Positions 57,787 to 64,000 of a stretch of DNA of 64,000 nt are shown one piece after another. The stretch comes from Helicostylum pulchrum (Eukaryota > Mucoromycota > Mucoromycetes > Mucorales > Mucoraceae), in contig JAIXMO010000002.1 in the NCBI GenBank assembly GCA_025677825.1, forward strand, positions 985,678 to 1,049,677, given 5' to 3'. The translations under genes and the position numbers were made by a program. Numbering within the stretch: position 1 is the stretch's first letter; every line of letters starts with the position of its first letter. The notes beneath the pieces were generated by a model that did no database searches, was not told the origin of the DNA, and saw nothing but the letters and a program-made list of their open reading frames with translations.

Positions 57787-59366
57787 TTAAAATTTGATGT
57801 TGAGAAGTTCGTCCTCAAACTTTTGCAATGCATTTTTGAAAGATTCACTAAATGTTTTTTCAAACTCGGAAGCAAAAGAACGAGGATTTGAAGAAGTAGA
57901 ATCACTAGGATTTGAAGAAGTAGGAGTAGCATCATTGGGCACAGCAACCGTAGTTTCAGTATTCTTCAAGGAATCACCTATTTCTTCCATTACTGTATCA
58001 GCTGTAGCATTACTATCTTGCGTATCTTTCATCATAGTCTACAAAAAAAAAAACCAGTAAAATATAGTCGTTTCATATAATTTTCTCTCTCTCTCAAAGC
58101 AAAAAACAAAAAATCTTACCGGCATCTTTCCTCTTTTTTGAACATCGATATTAACCTCTTCTAGGTCTCTTCCTCTCTTTCTCTCGATGGTATCCATACC
58201 TAATGAAGATGGTAAAGGTATATTACCTCCGATCATCGCCATTCTTTCGGGATGGATACCAGCAGAAGCAACAGGAGGTTTAGTAGATAGAACACAACCT
58301 GATGTTTCCACGCCAGGTGGACGACGAGAAAGGGTATTTCCAGCAGGATTAGTAGTAGGAGTCTTGACAACGGGAGCCGTAAGTTTGGCAGCAAGAAGAG
58401 GTGTTTTGAGAGAAGAAACCTTGACAGTAGGAATAGTAGACTTACCAACTGGCACGACAATATTATCCGCACGGATATTACTACTCTCGTTATGTACACG
58501 GGGACGAACATCCTTAGCAGAAGGTTGGGCAGCTTTTTCAGCCGGTCGAGCAGCCCAAGCATCCGGCCGAGGAAGAGCCTTTGCAGCAGGCTGAGGGTCC
58601 CTAGTTGGAGGCGGAGGCGGAGGAAGAGCAGCGAGAATCGCTTTCACATCAGTATACACAACAGGAAGCGTCGAGGCACAGGAAGGGTGATGGGGCAAAA
58701 AGGTGTTTACTTTATCAAGTAAGCCACCTTTGGTAGGAAATCTGAACTCGTAGAGTATATTAGTCTTATCCAAGATCCAATTGAACAATGTTTGAGACAA
58801 ATGATCGTTCCATGCAATGGCGACAACATACTCTGGTAGTCTGTTCGGTTGAAGTAACAGCAACTGTTGCAAGTCATGGTCAAGATCACACACTTTAGTA
58901 TTCCAACGAAGTGGAATCTTAGAGTTGTGTAAGGATCTGTTGTAGGTATGGATTCTGACTTCAGCAGTATCCATACAAGCTAAATAAAATAAAGAGGGGT
59001 GGTCAAATCTTACTCCTTTCAAGATACTCCATTCAGTTTCCAAATTTACTCCACATGCTGAGTCATAAACAAATACAGCATCTGCTATGTTTCTGGTAAC
59101 AGGTCTGTACTATATATATATATATATATATAAAAAAGAAAAAAGAAAAGTGTATCAAGTTAGTTAAATGCATTTATGTTTTTACCCACACAAGACCGTA
59201 GTTACATCGCGTCGATTTTTGGTGTCTTTTCTGATTTTAACCATAACTCCGTAGGTTTTCTTATTAAACATACTTGACATGGTTCGCACGTTTAAACCGG
59301 CAGAATCAAGACCAGAATATACGAGTTGTTCAGAATGGCGATCGCAGCAAATGACTGCAGCATCAT

Positions 59367-59407
<41 letters not shown>

Positions 59408-59905
59408 TGAGAAAAGTAATAACAAACAAACAAAAAAAAAAAAAAAGATACAGGAGCTTACCATGTTTTGATTGATTATTCTTTGAAACAAGCGAGTGAG
59501 GAATAAGAACTTGCCATATCTAGCGTTTCTTCCGGCCGAGGCGTTAAGATCACTATAAGGTTGCATTAAGGCTTGAATTGTCAAACCATCAACAAGTCTA
59601 CTTTCGTTCAAAAACTTGTTTTCGTATTCTTCGACCTGTTCAGTGAAAGCCATAAGAGGAATAACTTGAGGAGGGATGGGTTGAGGTTCACATGTTTTTG
59701 TTCTTAGTTTTTGAAACAAGCCATTGACTTGGCCATATTGATTTTCGTATGCCATACTGTTCATAATGGAAGACGACGGCGCGACAGCAGCAGGACGTTT
59801 CTTGTTAAATGCAGTAGGTTTACGTTTATCAAACAAGTTAAATTTCGGTGTAGGGCTGGGTTGTTGTTTGAAAGGTTCGATCCTTTCTAATTCAATAAAA
59901 TCCAT
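57787..59905 (-). CDS. Possible HDA-complex subunit-like protein, Pro/Ala-rich
   Basis: Four exons (59462-59905, 59186-59370, 58120-59104, 57787-58038) give 621 residues. Residues about 130-300 form an alternating alpha/beta region: LFLTRLFQRIINQNMNYDAA, VICCDRHSEQLVYSGL, ADAVFVYDSACGVN, DHPSLFYLACMDTAEVRIHT. This resembles the helicase-like Rossmann fold of class II HDAC complex subunits 2/3 (Hda2/Hda3), an inference without search support. A long Pro/Ala/Lys-rich disordered region follows (AALPPPPPPTRDPQPAAKAL) with a KRKRG-type basic motif (ERKRGRDLEEVNID), then a C-terminal helix (FASEFEKTFSESFKNALQKF). A partial duplicate is at 53432-53985. It is intact and probably nuclear. Confidence 0.75.
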
Positions 59906-60060
59906 AATGTAACAAAAAAAAAAAAAAAAAAAAAAAAGAGAAAGAAAGAGTTGTAGTTTGTTTATTTCAAAAAATAAGGAGAAAAAAGAAAAAAAAGGCT
60001 ACTTTCTTAGCCAATAAAACGAAATAAGTTTTTTTTTTTTTATTTTTTTATTTTTTTTTT

Positions 60061-61146
60061 TTATAATAACGAAGCCTATACAAAGAATACACGTTAATGA
60101 TTTATAGGTTAAAGAAAGATAAAAAAGACTTACTCTTCTTCCAGCTTCTTCTAATTCTTGATCGGATACTTTATTGGTAGTAGTATCATCATTAGGGATT
60201 TGAAAGACACCATCCAAGATAATATAGGGTCTGTAAGCAAACTGGCTTAAATCATTCATACCAGTAACACCTGACAAGACAAGTACGGAACTAATTTCTG
60301 ATGTGATGCCTGCAGCAATACTAAAAAAAATAAAATAAATAAAACAGGACATATGACATAATAAATTCTAGACCTTACTCTGTTTCCATACGGTCACCAA
60401 TGATACAAGTTTGTGATCTACTTAACCCAAGTTGGCGTTGAGCATAACGCATAATTAAAGAAGAAGGTTTACCACAAGAGAAGGCCTTTGTTTTTGTTAC
60501 CAACTCAATACAAGCGGCAAAGGCACCGGTAGAAGGTACACTGTTACCATCAGAGTCCATGGTAGCGACGTCAAGATTGGTAGCGATTAATTTGGCACCT
60601 TGTTGCACAAGTTGTACAGCTTTAGTAATCTTTTCAAAGTTATAGTTGGCGGTTTCACCCAAGATGACATAATCTGGGTTATGATCGTTCATGTAGAAGC
60701 CCTTTTCGTATAAAGCCCAACAGAGACCGGGTTCACCAATCACGTACACAGTACCACCTTCAGGCATCTGTGATTCAAGGAAATAAGCGGTAGCTTGTCC
60801 AGAAGTAATAAAGTGGTCTTGAGAGACAGTTAAGCCAAGAATATAGAACTTGTTTTGTAATTCACGTGGAGTACAGGAAGAAGCGTTTGTCAAAAAAAGA
60901 TACTTTTTGTTATTAGCGTCCAAGAATTGAACTAGTTCTTTGGCACCTGGTAAAAGACTGTTTCCCTAATATACAAATATTAATATTTTACTTGCTTAAT
61001 TTTTTTTTTTTTTCATTTACTTTGAAAATGACATTATCCATATCAATAATGTAACCCAATTTCTGTCTGATTTCAGCTAATCTTTCAAGACGAATAACGG
61101 GGTCACGTAAGAGTGCCCAATCTTTAGCTTCATTAATATCTGACAT
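60061..61146 (-). CDS. NagD/PHO13-type HAD phosphatase
   Basis: This is a HAD subfamily IIA hydrolase, the group of p-nitrophenylphosphatase/phosphoglycolate phosphatase and NagD, which removes small phosphorylated metabolites in the cytosol. Four exons (61021-61146, 60379-60965, 60134-60320, 60061-60075) give 304 residues. HAD motif I is YIIDMDNVIF (D nucleophile and D acid at about 35 and 37; the usual G after the second D is N), motif II is FLTNASS, motif III lysine is in CGKPSSLI, and motif IV is GDRMETDIAAG spanning the exon 2/3 junction. The family signature PDYVILGETANYNFEKI is present in the cap. The last exon is only 15 nt (ASLL and stop), chosen because the splice at 60133 is strong and read-through gives a poly-Lys tail. 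Confidence 0.9.
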
Positions 61147-61353
61147 AGTATGTTTGTTTGTTGTATAGAGAAGGAAGAGAGAAAAAAACAAGACTAAAAA
61201 AAAAATATACAGGAGCCCTTTTTATTAATTTATCGATTGTCAATGACGTGTATTTTTTAGTGGGGTTTTTTTTTCATGTCAGACCCACGAAAAAGAGAGA
61301 TGCTTTAAGAGCGTATCATCTAACAAACAAATCTTATATTTCAATCTCGGCTT

Positions 61354-61930
61354 TTATTCATCTAAATTGATGTTATCAATTTCTGCTTGTTCTTCAGCGG
61401 TCATTTCAAGCTTTGTTCCACCCAACATTTTTCTCAAGTTGGACGTCTTTTCTGGTACAATAATTTTAAGTTTATCCGAAAATTCTTTAAACTAAAAAAA
61501 AATGACAGGATATTTCAATTAACTCTTTAGATATAAAAATGTCGTTTTTGATTATGCTTACACTGCGCACATCTAAACAATATCCAATTACTGTAGCTAA
61601 TACACCTGCTCCACCAAACGCTAATAACGTACCATAGCCTAAACTTTTAAAAGCAAAGAGAGAAGCTTCCTGTTTAGCAATGATTTTTTCTGCCGGTGTC
61701 ATAACAGGTGGTATATATTTAGGTGGTGTATAGATATTTCGCGGCTTGGTAGGTACATTGTCTTCCAAGATCTCTCGTGCCATTCTTTTATTTTGTTTTC
61801 TTCTCGTATACCAAATAGCACCCAAGAGACCTGCTCCAAAAGCACCTGCTGAACCGGCTAATAAAGCTGTCGTAGGCGGTGTAATGGGTTCATTCGTTGG
61901 TGTTGCTGTTAATTTTTCTTTACTTGACAT
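61354..61930 (-). CDS. TMEM242: TMEM242-like mitochondrial membrane protein
   Basis: Two exons (61562-61930 and 61354-61491) give 168 residues. Two transmembrane segments are clear: ALLAGSAGAFGAGLLGAIWY (about 22-41) and SLGYGTLLAFGGAGVLATVIGY (about 96-117). The family features KQEASLFAFKSLGYGTLLAF and the C-terminal EFSDKLKIIVP match TMEM242/DUF1358, an inner-membrane protein linked in animals to assembly of the ATP synthase c-ring and complex I. The linker is Pro-rich. The upstream spacer to the HAD gene is 207 bp. The function in fungi is inferred from the family. Confidence 0.8.
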
Positions 61931-62802
61931 TTGGGTAGAAAAAGTGAAAGAGTTGCAAAAAAAAAACTAAAACACAGTCCACACCCCCCACTTAATACCC
62001 CTCCTGTTTAGAGTTATCCGGATAAGTATATACCCATTAATAAAAGAAAAAGCTTAATTTCTAGAAGGTTAGATAATCAATCTTTCCAGAATCATATAAT
62101 ACCAAAGGTGTGTGTACGATAGTCGTGCGTTTCTCTTTAATTATATATATATACTCAAGTCAGGCTAAGAGACAAAAGAAAGCCCTAGGGATCGTTTGAT
62201 AAAAGTTCACTTTCAGCGAAAAAAAGAACATGCATGATCTATAGCTTCTGTTTACTAGATTCCCGAGTGCAGCGCAAAGGTTAATATTGTAACCAGCCGG
62301 TGCATATAAGTTTGTTTTTTTTTTAAAAAAAGTTAAAAGGAAAAAAAGGGGGAAAACAAAGTCTTTTTTTATATATATATCGTTTTTCTTGAGTTTAAAA
62401 ATAGGGGTAATAAAATAAACAATGGTATCATTTGTGTTTGATAGAGCCACGCAAACGGAAGAAAGTATGTTTAGGCAACACTGTAGGATGAGTTTTTTTG
62501 TTTTAAGAGCAAGATATAATAACCGTCAATTGCAGAGTGAAAGAGGGGAGATGATGACTAAGTAACTAAAAAAAGAAGATAATTTGAATATAAACGCAAA
62601 ATATTATACTTTAATTTAGTCTAGAATAAATTACATAGTAAAATATTTTTGTATGAACCGAGAAAAAAAAACGCCCAAGTTTCAAATCAAACCCGATTCT
62701 TTGGGTTTTTTTTAATCGTGACCCTATAACTCTTTTGTCAATAAAATAAAATGGCTGGTTTTGTAATTGAGATATATATGCAAGAAAATTCTTTTTATTT
62801 TT
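61931..62802. other. Gene-free region
   Basis: No gene is seen. A T10A7 tract lies at about 62315-62331 and an (AT)n run near 62371-62381. Confidence 0.45.
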
Positions 62803-63415
62803 TTAAAGTGAATATAATGAGTGACAAGATACAATAGGCGAAGGGGATTTATTAGTAATACAGTGTCTATGAATACGTATATGTTGATTTAAATTATCTG
62901 ATCGAGAAAATCGTTTATTACAACTGGTGTAAGGGCATTTAAACGCTAACAAAAAAGAAATTAGTTTATTTGTATGCATACAATTTTGGGGTTTATATTT
63001 TACGTTTTTCCATTGTATGGATAGACCGGATATGCCTTTTCAGATGTTCTGATCTTTTAAATACTTTTCCGCAACCCTCGGTTTTACAACCAAACATACG
63101 AATACCGTGATTAGGTATATTTGATACTCGACGTCCTCGCGTACGAGGCATTGGCTGTGGAGTAGGTGGCTGTTGTTGCTGCTGTAAGTGTTGTTGTTGT
63201 TGTTGTTGCTCTTGTTGTTGTTGTTGTTGTATCTGTTCAAGATGATGATGATTTTGTTGATGTATTTGAGATGGTAAATGAGAATACACTGCTTGCGATA
63301 AATAAGGCATCGTGTTCCAATAATAAGTATCAAACTCTTTTTTTTCTACGATTGTATCGGGTATCATTGGAGAAGAGAGTAATTCTGCATACGATAATCT
63401 AGTATGTTTATTCAT
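62803..63415 (-). CDS. C2H2 zinc-finger transcription factor (two fingers)
   Basis: Two exons (63004-63415, 62803-62945) give 184 residues. The N-terminal half carries a poly-Gln/His region (encoded by CAA/CAG repeats at about 63165-63232) that probably serves in activation. Two adjacent C2H2 fingers follow: FGCKTEGCGKVFKRSEHLKR with H-x3/4-H in RHIRSIH, and FKCPYTSCNKRFSRSDNLNQ with HIRIH. The linker TMEKRK/PFKCP is the TGEKPF-type and spans the 58-nt intron. The arrangement resembles the Msn2/Rsv/Cmr-type pair that binds short GC-rich stress-type sites. The frames on other strands here are shadows. Confidence 0.88.
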
Positions 63416-64000
63416 AATTTTATATATATATAAAAAAAAGGTAAAAAGAAGAAGACGAAAGAAAGAAAGTAAAGAAAAAAGAAACTTTATACGATTGTTA
63501 CAGGAGAAAAAAGGGCTCGTCTGGTTTTGAACAATTATGTGTGATTCCCTTGCATTGCTGCTGAAAATTCACAGTTACGTTAAATTCGGACAAATTAAAA
63601 TACATACGACAATTGTAAAGTATAGTTCCTGAAAAAGAATTATCAGTAAGATACGCTATGACTTTTTTTTTTTTTTTTTTTTTTTTACCAAGTAGCACTT
63701 CCGTATACTACATAGTAGTCTCTATTTATAGCAACCGCTTTTTTTTTAAGCGAGCCACTTCTTTTCACGATTCGCTTTAAAGAAATAATTCCAGTTCCAA
63801 CACACCTGTTTCCTTTCAATTTTAACAAGCATACCGGACCCAAATGAAAACAAAGATTAATGAAAGAACCTTATTAACTTTTTTTTTTTTTTTTCTTTCT
63901 GAGTTTGTACTGGGCTTCTTTTTTTAAACAAAACAAATAAAGCTATAAAATTAATTTTACAAGGTTTAACCAAGTGTAATTTATGTAATCAAGGGGGGAA
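63416..64000. promoter_or_regulatory. Upstream region of the zinc-finger gene
   Basis: Purine-rich (GAAAGAA-type) stretch directly upstream of the start, then T19 at about 63664-63686. The frame 63498-63698 is not credible. No gene is seen to the window end. Confidence 0.4.

Noticed and set aside
58187..58594. 135-aa plus-strand frame
   Set aside because: It is antisense to the Pro/Ala-rich part of the real gene; repeats in composition keep it open.
60008..60133. Poly-Lys C-terminal extension of the HAD phosphatase
   Set aside because: A strong splice donor at 60133 and a 15-nt last exon explain the data better.
63166..63402. Val-rich 78-aa frame
   Set aside because: It is antisense of the poly-Gln codons of the zinc-finger gene.

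Overview
This is nuclear DNA from a filamentous fungus, most likely a member of Mucorales (Mucoromycota); I cannot name the genus. The base composition is very AT-rich. Genes carry many short GT-AG introns (about 43-92 nt), homopolymer A/T tracts are everywhere, and the conserved proteins are of ordinary fungal or eukaryotic type. The window also holds several lineage-restricted, multi-exon families that I associate from general knowledge with Mucorales, many of them broken here. I found no rRNA, tRNA, CRISPR or prokaryotic-style features.

Conserved genes, most with splice models that keep frame end to end: RFC2 clamp-loader subunit (95-1385, -); PTR2-type peptide transporter (7700-9428, +); mitochondrial NAD+ carrier (10378-11607, -); a CENP-P/Ctf19-like kinetochore protein (12349-13818, +); SF3A2/Prp11 splicing factor (14068-14790, +); mitochondrial ribosomal protein uS11m (14942-15592, -); a small MGCC lipid-anchored protein (21758-22101, +); an SH3-TBC Rab-GAP (22453-24768, -); an LRR protein with a myristoylation-type start (31896-33632, +); an ANKRD40-like ankyrin protein (34059-34993, -); a YeiH/UPF0324-family membrane protein (43497-45138, +); eIF3j (47946-48927, -); a tail-anchored coiled-coil protein (50643-52264, -); a small unknown protein (55650-56157, -); a possible HDA-complex-subunit-like protein (57787-59905, -); a NagD/PHO13-type HAD phosphatase (60061-61146, -); TMEM242 (61354-61930, -); and a two-finger C2H2 protein (62803-63415, -).

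Between these lie decayed islands at about 2.5-6.7, 16.3-21, 25.8-31, 35.6-41.2, 47.6-50.5, 53.4-54.4 and 56.3-56.8 kb. They hold members of lineage-specific families interrupted by in-frame stops or one-base frameshifts, often at A7-A9 runs, together with partial duplicates of genes in the same window (35.6 kb copies the YeiH gene; 53.4 kb copies the gene at 58-59 kb; 25.9 kb copies 26.8 kb) and transposon relics. One intact 614-residue orphan gene (17692-19536, -) sits in such an island.

The most distinctive non-coding structures are three. The first is a 1.84-kb foldback element with Tc1/mariner-style ends (45735-47577), with an 84-bp deletion derivative at 54272-54355 and a fragment at 1674-1742. 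The second is a pair of tandem, RNA-like repeats whose nested stems are both preserved (41645-41920). The third is a 92-bp direct duplication (39297-39502). The conserved genes serve separate housekeeping roles (replication, splicing, translation initiation, mitochondria, trafficking, chromosome segregation) with no sign of a metabolic cluster.
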